Source: Methylophaga sp. (lineage in GTDB: Bacteria; Pseudomonadota; Gammaproteobacteria; Nitrosococcales; Methylophagaceae). From it: a DNA stretch of 33,827 bases. Within the stretch, counting starts at the first letter, position 1; each line of letters opens with the position of its first letter. The notes below the pieces were generated by a model. It was not told the DNA's origin. It made no database searches and saw nothing but the letters and a program-made list of their open reading frames with translations. Below, piece by piece: positions 8,436 to 17,123 of the stretch. The position numbers were made by a program, and so were the translations under genes. The stretch spans positions 1-33,827 of the forward strand of contig WTAY01000126.1 in NCBI GenBank assembly GCA_013139345.1. The letters run 5' to 3'.

Positions 8436-9599
8436 TTAATCTGCTTGACGACGTAAAAATGCTGGAATATCTAAGTAATCCATATTTACATCACCATTTG
8501 CCACTTGTTTGTGTTGAGCCCGCTCCTCATTACGTTTTACTGTTGGGATATCATAATCAATATCTACAGGCTTTTTAACAATTTCAATTTGTGGTGCAGC
8601 TTCAGTTATATTAGGTACCGCTGCAAGGCTAGCAGCCCCTTGTGCACCTAAACCTGTAGCGACAACGGTGACTCGAATTTCATCTGTCATTTCAGGATCA
8701 ATAACAGTTCCAACGACCACAGTGGCATCTTCTGAAGCAAATTCTTTGACTGTGTTACCCACATCTTCGAACTCACCAATAGTCATATCTAGACCGGCAG
8801 TAATATTCACTAGAACACCGCGGGCTCCGGCTAGGTCTACATCTTCTAGAAGGGGACTAGACACGGCAAGTTTAGCAGCCTCAATGGCTCTGTTCTCACC
8901 TGTTGCTTGTCCTGTTCCCATCATCGCCATACCCATTTCAGACATGACAGTGCGTACGTCAGCGAAATCGACATTAATCATACCTTCACGTGTGATTAAT
9001 TCAGCAATGCCTTGAACTGCGCCTAAAAGTACATCATTAGCGGCTTTAAATGCGTTAAGTAAACTCATTTGTTTGCCAAGTACAGCCAATAATTTTTCAT
9101 TGGGAATAGTGATAAGTGAATCAACATGCTGACTTAATTCATTTAAACCTGCATCAGCAATTTTTAGACGTTTGGCACCTTCAAACGGGAATGGTTTTGT
9201 TACAACCGCAACGGTCAATATTCCCATTTCTTTAGCAACTTGAGCAACAACGGGTGCCGCACCTGTTCCTGTACCACCGCCCATTCCAGCCGTAATAAAT
9301 ACCATGTCGGCACCACTAATCACATCCATGATACGTTCACGATCTTCTAATGCTGCTTGACGACCCACATCAGGGTTAGCACCAGCACCTAAGCCTTTCG
9401 TGATATCGGTACCTAATTGTAATTGCGTCGTTGCAGAACTTTTGCGCAATGCCTGAGCATCCGTATTCGCACAAATGAAGTCCACCCCTTCAATTTCATT
9501 TTCAACCATATGTTCAAGTGCATTACCACCACCACCACCCACACCGATAACTTTAATCACTGCATTCTGTGTATAAGTATCAATTAATTCAAAAGTCAT
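8436..9599 (-). CDS. ftsZ: FtsZ, tubulin-like cell division GTPase
   Basis: A 387-residue FtsZ that polymerises at midcell into the Z-ring. It has the VIGVGGGGGNA N-terminal loop, the GGGTGTG tubulin signature, the long T7/H10 region and a variable linker. The conserved C-terminal tail, MDYLDIPAFLRRQAD, binds FtsA and ZipA. I start it at the ATG at 9599 (MTFEL...). This ATG has GGGGAG and AAGGA just upstream and aligns with known FtsZ N-termini. An in-frame ATG at 9626 adds nine residues but has no ribosome binding site. It follows ftsA after 57 nt, the only sizeable gap from rsmH to here. Confidence 0.98.
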   Translation of the reverse strand: MTFELIDTYTQNAVIKVIGVGGGGGNALEHMVENEIEGVDFICANTDAQALRKSSATTQLQLGTDITKGLGAGANPDVGRQAALEDRERIMDVISGADMVFITAGMGGGTGTGAAPVVAQVAKEMGILTVAVVTKPFPFEGAKRLKIADAGLNELSQHVDSLITIPNEKLLAVLGKQMSLLNAFKAANDVLLGAVQGIAELITREGMINVDFADVRTVMSEMGMAMMGTGQATGENRAIEAAKLAVSSPLLEDVDLAGARGVLVNITAGLDMTIGEFEDVGNTVKEFASEDATVVVGTVIDPEMTDEIRVTVVATGLGAQGAASLAAVPNITEAAPQIEIVKKPVDIDYDIPTVKRNEERAQHKQVANGDVNMDYLDIPAFLRRQAD

Positions 9600-9634
9600 T
9601 TCCTTTCTCCCCAAGTCTTCTATCATTTATATGT

Positions 9635-9640
9635 ATTATA
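9635..9640 (-). promoter_or_regulatory. Possible -10 box of an ftsZ promoter
   Basis: A perfect TATAAT on the minus strand lies in the very AT-rich 57-nt gap between ftsA and ftsZ, 35 nt before the chosen ATG. The region 17 bp upstream (TTTTTA) is a poor -35 box. In such AT-rich DNA a chance match is likely, but a local ftsZ promoter would fit the break in gene overlap here. Confidence 0.25.
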
Positions 9641-9656
9641 ATTATTGTTTTAATTT

Positions 9657-10910
9657 TTAAAAATTCCCTTGGAACCAACTTTTCATCCGTGCAAGCATGT
9701 TCTTAAAATCACTATTTGTTTTTGTCTCACTTTGTCCGCCTAACTCCTCCTGATTTCCAAACAATAACAACCCAACTCCTGTCGCATGAATAGGATTGCG
9801 TACAACATCAACCAATCCACCAACATGTTGAGGTAACCCTAGTCGTACGGGTAAGTGGAATACTTCTTCTGCTAACTCAACCACACCTTCCATTTTTGAG
9901 CTGCCACCAGTTAAAACAATGCCGGCAGCAAGTAACTCTTCAAAGCCACTGCGTCTTAACTCTGCTTGAACTAGCATCAATAATTCTTCATAACGAGGCT
10001 CTACAACTTCTGCCAATGTTTGACGTGCAAGTTGGCGAGGAGGGCGATCACCCACGCTCGGAACTTCGATAGTTTCATCTTCTCGAGCTAATTGAGTTAA
10101 TGCGCAGGCATATTTAATTTTGATTTCATCAGCATGCTGTGTCGGTGTTCGAAGTGCCACGGCAATATCATTAGTAACTTGATCGCCTGCAATTGGAATG
10201 ACTGCTGTGTGGCGAATTGCACCATCAATAAATACAGCGATATCTGTTGTACCACCACCAATATCAATTAAACAGACCCCAAGCTCTTTTTCATCTTGCT
10301 CGAGTACAGAGTAACTGGATGCCATTTGCTCCAAAATGATGCCATCAACAGATAAGCCACAACGCTCAATACATTTAGAAATGTTCTGAGCGGCACTGAC
10401 TGCGCCAGTAACTAGATGGACCTTTGCTTCTAGGCGTACACCTGACATACCAATAGGTTCACGAATACCTTCTTGATTATCAATAATATATTCTTGAGGT
10501 AGAACATGTAGTAGCTGCTGATCACCAGGAAAGTGAACCGCTTTAGCCGCATCCAGAACACGTTCAACATCACCAGAAGTCACTTCTTTATCTCTAATTG
10601 CAACAGTGCCATGTGAATTTAAACTGCGAATATGACTGCCAGCAATGCCTGCATAAACAGAGTGGATTTGGCAGCCAGCCATGAGTTCAGCTTCTTCAAC
10701 AGCGCGTTGAATAGACTGTACTGTTGACTCGATATTAACCACGACACCTTTTTTCATGCCTCTTGCAGGATGAGAACCAATACCAATAATATCCAAGGCA
10801 TGATCTTGAGGGCCAGCATCTAAATTAGGTGCAGCGACAATAGCCACCACCTTTGATGTGCCAATATCCAATCCAACTATAAGTTCTCTTTCACTTCTTT
10901 TTGACATCAT
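9657..10910 (-). CDS. ftsA: FtsA, actin-like membrane tether of the Z-ring
   Basis: A 417-residue actin/Hsp70-superfamily ATPase that anchors FtsZ to the membrane and recruits later division proteins. The phosphate-1 loop is GLDIGTSKVVAIV near the N-terminus, phosphate-2 is LIDIGGGTTDIAVF, and the adenosine motif is LTGGSSKMEG. The last residues (MLARMKSWFQGNF) form the amphipathic membrane-targeting helix. Length is normal. The first ATG overlaps the ftsQ stop by 4 nt in ATGATG, so a start one codon later is equally possible. ftsZ follows after a 57-nt AT-rich gap. Confidence 0.97.
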   Translation of the reverse strand: MMSKRSERELIVGLDIGTSKVVAIVAAPNLDAGPQDHALDIIGIGSHPARGMKKGVVVNIESTVQSIQRAVEEAELMAGCQIHSVYAGIAGSHIRSLNSHGTVAIRDKEVTSGDVERVLDAAKAVHFPGDQQLLHVLPQEYIIDNQEGIREPIGMSGVRLEAKVHLVTGAVSAAQNISKCIERCGLSVDGIILEQMASSYSVLEQDEKELGVCLIDIGGGTTDIAVFIDGAIRHTAVIPIAGDQVTNDIAVALRTPTQHADEIKIKYACALTQLAREDETIEVPSVGDRPPRQLARQTLAEVVEPRYEELLMLVQAELRRSGFEELLAAGIVLTGGSSKMEGVVELAEEVFHLPVRLGLPQHVGGLVDVVRNPIHATGVGLLLFGNQEELGGQSETKTNSDFKNMLARMKSWFQGNF

Positions 10911-11689
10911 ACCGTCCCATTAAAGTCAGGCTGCTTGCCTGATTTCCAAACTACCGACAAACCATTGGTATAACGCATATCCACCGTCTGGATTTGTGCT
11001 TGATAGCGCTGCAATCCTGCTTTATATACATTTACAAACCGTTCAAGACGCTGTTTATTATCACTACGCCCTAGCATTAACTGCATGCCATTTTTAAATT
11101 GAATAGACCATGCTCTTCTTTTATCCATTTGTAAGTGACTGACACTCAAACCAACACGATGAAAGTAGTTAACAATGCCGGCATATTGTTTAGTCATTAC
11201 TTCGCTTGTACCTTTGGGGCCAGTTAATTGGACCAGACCTTTAGGAAAGCTTTTCTTAGCTGGGAAAAAGAGCTCTCCATTAGTATTTACTAAAGCATGA
11301 ACACTCCACTGAGCAACGGCTTCCTGTTCTTCAACAACAAGATGCAAGGTATCTGGCCAGCTTCTTTTCACTTGAATGAGCTTGACCCAAGGCAATGCTT
11401 CTCCAGCCTCACGAAGTTTGGCGACATCGACATTAATGAAACTGCCAGTAACGTAAGGCGTAACCACTCGCACTAATTCATTTTTATTAGCATGCTCAAA
11501 CTTACCATCTACACTGACATGCAAAATCGGTAGGGTGTCTTCTTGCTGAAGCCATACACCGCCCACAATAAGACCAATAAATAGCGATATCACAACCATA
11601 TTACGCAACCATTGTTGCCATGCTAGTGGTTGACGTTGTTTACGCACTGGCTTGCGAGTTGCACCTTTAGAGCGGCGAGCTTTAACCAT
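10907..11689 (-). CDS. ftsQ: FtsQ, division protein with POTRA domain
   Basis: A 260-residue bitopic inner-membrane protein. A strongly basic cytoplasmic N-terminus (about 1-30) is followed by one membrane segment (about 31-47), a periplasmic POTRA domain (about 53-122) and the beta domain. The POTRA contains the typical LPWVKLIQVKRSWPDTLHL block. FtsQ links FtsB/FtsL to the rest of the divisome. Its ATG lies 8 nt inside ddlB and its stop overlaps ftsA by 4 nt. Confidence 0.95.
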   Translation of the reverse strand: MVKARRSKGATRKPVRKQRQPLAWQQWLRNMVVISLFIGLIVGGVWLQQEDTLPILHVSVDGKFEHANKNELVRVVTPYVTGSFINVDVAKLREAGEALPWVKLIQVKRSWPDTLHLVVEEQEAVAQWSVHALVNTNGELFFPAKKSFPKGLVQLTGPKGTSEVMTKQYAGIVNYFHRVGLSVSHLQMDKRRAWSIQFKNGMQLMLGRSDNKQRLERFVNVYKAGLQRYQAQIQTVDMRYTNGLSVVWKSGKQPDFNGTV

Positions 11690-12623
11690 TGTCAGCGCCT
11701 CCCATACTTGTTTCTAAGATTGCCCAAACAAGTTGTTCAAAGTTTAAACCTGCTTGTTTAGCGGCCATTGGTACTAAGCTATGATCTGTCATGCCTGGAA
11801 TACTATTCGCTTCCAATAAATAAAACTGACCTGTTTTATCTCGCATAAAGTCAACGCGACCCCAACCCGACATTCTCAAGCCTTTAAAGGCCTGTAATGC
11901 AATCTGTTGGCAGTGTTCTTCATCTTGTTTACTTAAACCACAAGGGCATAAGTATTCAGTCGTATTTGACTGATATTTTGCTTCAAAGTCATAAAACTCA
12001 TGAGGCGTTTTAAGTTGAATAACGGGTAGGGCATGGTCATTAAGAATTGCAACCGTATATTCCTCACCATGAATCCACTGTTCAGCAATCACTTCGGCAT
12101 CAAACTCAGTCGCTAATGTAATTGCAGACTTTAGATCGTCAGCAGAATTCACTTTAGTCATGCCAATACTAGAGCCTTCATTCACAGGCTTAATGATGAT
12201 TGGAAGACCTAGTTTACTAACTAAGTATTCGATGTCGCTATCAGCGTTTACTAGCTCAAACTCTGCCGTTGGTAAACCTTGGTGTTGCCAAAGTTGCTTG
12301 CTCAAATTTTTATTCATAGACAAGACTGCGGCTGTCATATCACTGCCTGTGAAAGGCAGGTCTAATGATTGCAATACCGCTTGAATTTCTCCATCTTCAC
12401 CGCCTCGACCATGCAAAATGACAAAAGCACGATCAAAATGTCCTGTACGTAATTGCTCACTGACATCGACCCCGGCATCAATTTTATGGGCATCAATACC
12501 TTGCTTGAGCAGTGCATCCAATACAGCGTGACCACTTTTTAATGAAATCTCACGCTCAGCAGAACGTCCGCCCATTAACACGGCAACGCGGCCAAATTCT
12601 GATGCTGTTTTAATTAAGCTCAT
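11682..12623 (-). CDS. ddlB: DdlB, D-alanine--D-alanine ligase
   Basis: A 313-residue ATP-grasp ligase that makes D-Ala-D-Ala for the MurF step. The N-terminal block VAVLMGGRSAEREISLKSG, the central PVNEGSSIGM loop and the C-terminal EANSIPGMT/SLVPMAAKQAG metal- and substrate-binding segment are intact. Length is normal for DdlB. The start ATG overlaps the murB stop by one base (TGATG) and the end overlaps ftsQ by 8 nt. Confidence 0.97.
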   Translation of the reverse strand: MSLIKTASEFGRVAVLMGGRSAEREISLKSGHAVLDALLKQGIDAHKIDAGVDVSEQLRTGHFDRAFVILHGRGGEDGEIQAVLQSLDLPFTGSDMTAAVLSMNKNLSKQLWQHQGLPTAEFELVNADSDIEYLVSKLGLPIIIKPVNEGSSIGMTKVNSADDLKSAITLATEFDAEVIAEQWIHGEEYTVAILNDHALPVIQLKTPHEFYDFEAKYQSNTTEYLCPCGLSKQDEEHCQQIALQAFKGLRMSGWGRVDFMRDKTGQFYLLEANSIPGMTDHSLVPMAAKQAGLNFEQLVWAILETSMGGADNG

Positions 12624-13504
12624 CAGGCTACCTCACCTATAATATGAACTTCAGGTATCAATAACACACCTTCTTCTTGCTCAATTTTTTGTTGTACAAG
12701 CTGAATCAATGCCTCAATGTCTGAGGCTAATGCAGTGCCATCACTAACAATAAAGTTGGCATGTTTTTCTGATACTGATGCGCCACCGATTCGAAGCCCT
12801 TTTAAACCACATTTTTCTATTAACCTTCCTGAAAAGTCGCCTTCTGGATTTCTAAATACCGAACCTGCACAAGGCTGATTGGTAGGTTGGCTACTATTTC
12901 GTCGTTTTAAAAGATCTTTAATTTGCTGTGTTTCATCATCAGTGTTGCCCACTTCAAGTTTTAACTTAGCAGAGGCAAACCATTCATCATTAGGGATTTC
13001 AACATGGCGATAACTCACTTTGAAGTCATCAGGCTGGCGTACTCTCAATCTGCCTTGACGATCAACGGTTGTTACTTCTGTCACTAATGGCCATGTTTCA
13101 CTTTTATGAGCACCTGCATTCATAGCAAGTGCACCACCAAAAGTACCAGGAATTCCAGCTAAGAAAGCACTACCTGTTAGGCCTGAACGTGCAGCAAGCT
13201 TAGCAAGTTTTCCACAGTAAACACCCACCTCAGCAGTTACTTCTTGTCCATTGATCTCTACATTTTGCAGTGTGCCTGAGGTAGAGATAACCGTGCCTGC
13301 AAAACCGCCATCACGAATTAATAAATTACTTCCTAAACCTAACCATAACAAAGGTTCATCAGCAGGTAGTTGAGATAAAAATAGTGCTAAGTCTTCAACA
13401 TCGCTAGGGCGATAGAAACGTTGTGCAATACCGCCTACACGCCATGATGTATGTTTAGATAAGGCTTCATTTAGCTTTAATTCACCTTGTAGGTTTTCAA
13501 ACAT
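12623..13504 (-). CDS. murB: MurB, UDP-N-acetylenolpyruvoylglucosamine reductase (type II)
   Basis: A 293-residue FAD enzyme that reduces the enolpyruvyl group to give UDP-MurNAc. FAD-binding motifs include LGLGSNLLIRDGGF and AGIPGTFGGALAMNAGA. CAGSVFRNP holds the proton-donating serine, and the C-terminal SEKHANFIV and IPEVHIIG blocks are of the short type II form; E. coli has the longer type I. It lies between murC and ddlB, overlapping them by 8 and 1 nt. E. coli keeps murB elsewhere, whereas several other gammaproteobacterial lineages have it here. Confidence 0.96.
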   Translation of the reverse strand: MFENLQGELKLNEALSKHTSWRVGGIAQRFYRPSDVEDLALFLSQLPADEPLLWLGLGSNLLIRDGGFAGTVISTSGTLQNVEINGQEVTAEVGVYCGKLAKLAARSGLTGSAFLAGIPGTFGGALAMNAGAHKSETWPLVTEVTTVDRQGRLRVRQPDDFKVSYRHVEIPNDEWFASAKLKLEVGNTDDETQQIKDLLKRRNSSQPTNQPCAGSVFRNPEGDFSGRLIEKCGLKGLRIGGASVSEKHANFIVSDGTALASDIEALIQLVQQKIEQEEGVLLIPEVHIIGEVA

Positions 13505-14921
13505 TTTCAGACCCTCCTAATTGCGTAGGAAGTTCACGGGCAACACTACCAATATCGCCTGCACCCAATGTTAGAACGACATCACCATCACACAATACAG
13601 TGGGTAATACGTCAAACAGAGCATGTTTATTTTCAACAAAGATGGGTTCAACTTGTCCTCGCAAACGAATTGCTCGGCATAAGCTTTTTGCATCAGCCCC
13701 AGCAATTTTACTTTCGCCTGCTGGGTAGACTTCCATCACAACAAGTACATCAATGGAAGATAATACTTGGGCAAAATCCTCAAATAAATCACGAGTACGC
13801 GTGTATCTATGTGGTTGAAATATCACGACCAAGCGATTATCAGACCAACCAGCACGAAGCGCATCAAGTGTGGCGGCTATTTCTGTAGGGTGATGACCGT
13901 AATCATCTATAAGTTCAGCTTTACCGTGTTCAAGAGCAATGTCGCCTAGTAGATTAAAGCGTCGATTAACACCTGAGAATGTTGCTAATGCGCGTTGGCA
14001 GGCTTCAACTGATACGCCAAGGTTTCTAGCAACAGCCAAGCCTGCGGTTGCATTGAGTGCGTTATGCAAACCGGGCATATTTAAGGTGATAGGGAATGTC
14101 TGCCCTGACTTTTTCTCAATCACATTAAAATGACTTTGACCTTGCTGTTGATTCAAATCAACGAGTTGGAAGTCAGCCTCATCATCTGTTCCATAGCTTA
14201 GAACAGGACGAATTACATCGTTTAGCAATTCTCGAACAACAGGATCATCAATACACATCACTGCTAAACCATAAAAGGGTAGGTGATGTAAAAATTCAAT
14301 AAAGGTTGCTTTTAGCTTTTCAAAGTCATTGTCATAGGTTGCCATATGATCTTCATCAATATTAGTGACTACCGAGATCATAGGTTGTAGGTATAAGAAT
14401 GACGCATCACTTTCATCAGCTTCGGCTACTAAATAGCGGCCACTACCGAGTTTAGCATTACTACCTGCACTATTTAATCGTCCGCCAATTACAAAGGTAG
14501 GATCTAACTCACCTTCACTGAGTAATGCTGCCACTAAGCTGGTGGTCGTTGTTTTACCATGTGTTCCAGCAATGGCTATACCGTAACTAAAACGCATTAA
14601 TTCTGCTAGCATCTCAGCACGCGGCACAACCGGAATACGTTGTTCTCTTGCTGCTTGCAATTCAATATTATCTTCACTGACTGCGGTTGTGACCACAACA
14701 ACATCAGCGCCCACTAGATAAGCAGGATCGTGGCCAATCATGACTGTGGCACCTAATTCACGTAAGTGTTCAATCAAGGCATTATTTGCTAAATCAGAGC
14801 CTGAAACTTGATAGCCTAAGTTTAATAATACTTCAGCAATTCCGCCCATACCTACACCACCGATACCGATGAAGTGTATGTGTTTAACTCGACTTTGCAT
14901 TGCAGATGTTAATTTATCCAT
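13497..14921 (-). CDS. murC: MurC, UDP-N-acetylmuramate--L-alanine ligase
   Basis: A 474-residue cytoplasmic Mur ligase that adds L-Ala to UDP-MurNAc. The nucleotide-binding GIGGVGMGG is at residues 19-27, the ATP loop GTHGKTTTT at 119-127, and the EADESDASF and DDYGHHPTEI blocks are present. I choose the ATG at 14921 because a strong GGAGGTG lies 5-6 nt before it. A longer form from TTG at 14948 would add nine residues without such support. The ribosome binding site lies inside murG, which overlaps by 8 nt. Confidence 0.97.
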   Translation of the reverse strand: MDKLTSAMQSRVKHIHFIGIGGVGMGGIAEVLLNLGYQVSGSDLANNALIEHLRELGATVMIGHDPAYLVGADVVVVTTAVSEDNIELQAAREQRIPVVPRAEMLAELMRFSYGIAIAGTHGKTTTTSLVAALLSEGELDPTFVIGGRLNSAGSNAKLGSGRYLVAEADESDASFLYLQPMISVVTNIDEDHMATYDNDFEKLKATFIEFLHHLPFYGLAVMCIDDPVVRELLNDVIRPVLSYGTDDEADFQLVDLNQQQGQSHFNVIEKKSGQTFPITLNMPGLHNALNATAGLAVARNLGVSVEACQRALATFSGVNRRFNLLGDIALEHGKAELIDDYGHHPTEIAATLDALRAGWSDNRLVVIFQPHRYTRTRDLFEDFAQVLSSIDVLVVMEVYPAGESKIAGADAKSLCRAIRLRGQVEPIFVENKHALFDVLPTVLCDGDVVLTLGAGDIGSVARELPTQLGGSENV

Positions 14922-15987
14922 GAGCCACCTCCAAGCAGATATTCGCAACTTGTGTTGCTGTACCTATCTTTGCTTGCTTACGTGCACGTATTGCCATATC
15001 TAAAAGTAAGCTTCTATCGCTTACTAACTGATTTATTTCAGCAGCAAAAGAATCGACAGTTAAGTCGCGTTCTTGTACCAATCTTGCAGCGCCAGCATCA
15101 ACTAATGCTGTTGCATTATGTGTTTGATGATCATCAACAGCATAAGGATAAGGAATAAATAATGCTGCAACACCCGTAGCTGAAATTTCAGCAACAGTGA
15201 GCGCGCCAGCACGACAAATCACTAAGTCTGCCCATGCATAAGCCTCTGCCATATCATCAATAAAGGCGGTGACTTCAGCGCTTACAGCAGATTCTTTGTA
15301 ATTCTTCTGACAATCATCTAAGTGACGAACACCACACTGATGTTTAATTTCTATCTCTGACTTAATTTGAGCAAACGCATTAGGTAATACGGTATTGAGT
15401 GATTTGGCTCCTAAGCTACCACCAAGCACTAACACTCGAACAGAACCTGACCGTTCAGATAAACGAACTTTTGGTTCATCTAAAGACTCAATTGTTGTTC
15501 TAACAGGATTGCCAACCCATTCTGCATGTCGAGATTTAGCAAAACTATTTGGAAAGCCTTGTAAAACACGTCGAGCAACGAAAGAGAGTAATCGATTTGT
15601 TAATCCTGGAATAGCATTTTGCTCATGAATAACAACAGGTTTAGCTAATAAACGTGCTGCAACACCACCGGGGCCAGATGCAAAACCACCCAATCCAAGA
15701 ACAACGTCAGGTTGAATCTTTCTAATTGCTGACACTGCTTCAGACACTGCTTTTAGTAACTTAAAGGGAGCTAATAACCAACCTAGTATTCCATTTCCTC
15801 GTAGACCTTGGACAGAAATGTAATTAATAGGGTATCCAGCAGTGGGTACTAACTTCGCTTCTATACCTTTTTTAGTTCCCATCCAGAACACGTCACATTG
15901 TCGAGAATGTAATTCATCCGCTACAGCTAATGCAGGGAAAACATGGCCACCCGTGCCGCCTGCCATAATAAGTATGCGAGTTGTCAT
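14914..15987 (-). CDS. murG: MurG, lipid II-forming GlcNAc transferase
   Basis: A 357-residue GT28 glycosyltransferase at the inner face of the membrane that adds GlcNAc to lipid I, giving lipid II. The N-terminal glycine-rich loop MAGGTGGHVFPALA, the second loop VLVLGGSLGAKSLN and the UDP-GlcNAc site CRAGALTVAEIS are intact. Length is normal. The ATG overlaps the ftsW stop in ATGA (4 nt), and the end overlaps murC by 8 nt. Confidence 0.98.
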   Translation of the reverse strand: MTTRILIMAGGTGGHVFPALAVADELHSRQCDVFWMGTKKGIEAKLVPTAGYPINYISVQGLRGNGILGWLLAPFKLLKAVSEAVSAIRKIQPDVVLGLGGFASGPGGVAARLLAKPVVIHEQNAIPGLTNRLLSFVARRVLQGFPNSFAKSRHAEWVGNPVRTTIESLDEPKVRLSERSGSVRVLVLGGSLGAKSLNTVLPNAFAQIKSEIEIKHQCGVRHLDDCQKNYKESAVSAEVTAFIDDMAEAYAWADLVICRAGALTVAEISATGVAALFIPYPYAVDDHQTHNATALVDAGAARLVQERDLTVDSFAAEINQLVSDRSLLLDMAIRARKQAKIGTATQVANICLEVAHG

Positions 15988-17123
15988 CGTTTGACCCTCG
16001 CTGCTGCTTTTTCAGGGTAACGGGTTTCTAAATCTACTCGAAGCAATAAAGCAATGGCAACACACACAATCACGAGGCTACTACCGCCATAACTCATCAG
16101 TGGTAAAGTTAAACCTTTGGTTGGTAATGCCCCCATATTCACACCCATATTGATGCAAGCTTGTAGGCCTAACCAAATACCAATGCCATAAGCAACTTGT
16201 GAAGCAAATATTTTCCCAGCTAATTCGGCTGCACGTCCAATGGCAAGGGCTCTCCAAATAAATACTAGGAATAAAACAATGACGCTCATTGCTCCTATCA
16301 AGCCTAATTCTTCAGCCAAAATCGAATATACGAAGTCTGTATGTGCTTCAGGTAAATAGTCTAGCTTTTGCATACTGCTACCCAAACCAACACCAAGCCA
16401 GTCGCCACGACCAAATGCCATTAATGCGTTGGTTAATTGGTAGCCTTTTATAAAAGGGTCATCCCATGGATTCAGAAAGTTTTGTAAGCGGTCCATTCGA
16501 TAGGACGCAATATTAACTAATGCAATAAAACCACTTACAGCGATAGCAATTAAGGTCGCAAATACATCTAAACGAGCGCCACCTAAAAATAGCATTGCCA
16601 ATACTGTGGCGAAGATAACCACAACAGAGCCCATATCAGGTTGAAGTAATAGTAAGAATGATGCGAGAACTAATAACGCTAAAGGTGCTGCTATTTTGAA
16701 GAAAGATCCTTTTAGCTGCCCATGATGCCGTTGTAAGTAATCTGCAATGTAGATTATTGAGAACAGTTTAATGAACTCAGCGACTTGGATATTGATAGGC
16801 CCTAGCGGCAACCAGCGTCGACTTCCTTTAACTGCATGACCAATACCTGGGATAAGGACGAGTGCTAATAAGATGATGCCGAGCATTAATAGTACAGGGG
16901 CATTATTCTGCCAAAATGATAAACGCTGTGAAATGGCAGCATATCCAATCACCAAACTAATACCGGCATAGATAACTTGGCGGTTAAAGTAATGTAATGG
17001 ATTGTCAAAATTAGTTGCAGCTGTACTGATTGATGCAGAACCAACCATGACTAAACCTAAGGTCAAAATAGTAGCAACAACAAAGAGTATTGTTCTATCA
17101 AATGTTATAGGAGTATCAGTCAT
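15984..17123 (-). CDS. ftsW: FtsW, SEDS peptidoglycan polymerase of the divisome
   Basis: A 379-residue polytopic SEDS-family protein with about nine or ten membrane segments. FtsW polymerises lipid II glycan strands together with FtsI. Family marks include KGSRRWLPLGPINIQVAEFIK, LLQPDMGS and the PEAHTDFVYSILAEELG block with the catalytic aspartate region, and the C-terminal LPTKGLTLPLMSYGGSS. It is somewhat shorter than E. coli FtsW, mainly at the cytoplasmic N-terminus. Its ATG lies 8 nt inside murD and its stop overlaps murG by 4 nt. Position between murD and murG favours FtsW over RodA. Confidence 0.96.
   Translation of the reverse strand: MTDTPITFDRTILFVVATILTLGLVMVGSASISTAATNFDNPLHYFNRQVIYAGISLVIGYAAISQRLSFWQNNAPVLLMLGIILLALVLIPGIGHAVKGSRRWLPLGPINIQVAEFIKLFSIIYIADYLQRHHGQLKGSFFKIAAPLALLVLASFLLLLQPDMGSVVVIFATVLAMLFLGGARLDVFATLIAIAVSGFIALVNIASYRMDRLQNFLNPWDDPFIKGYQLTNALMAFGRGDWLGVGLGSSMQKLDYLPEAHTDFVYSILAEELGLIGAMSVIVLFLVFIWRALAIGRAAELAGKIFASQVAYGIGIWLGLQACINMGVNMGALPTKGLTLPLMSYGGSSLVIVCVAIALLLRVDLETRYPEKAAARVKR

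Noticed and set aside
9600..9626. Longer FtsZ starting at the ATG at 9626
   Set aside because: No ribosome binding site precedes it, while the ATG at 9599 has strong ones and matches known FtsZ N-termini.
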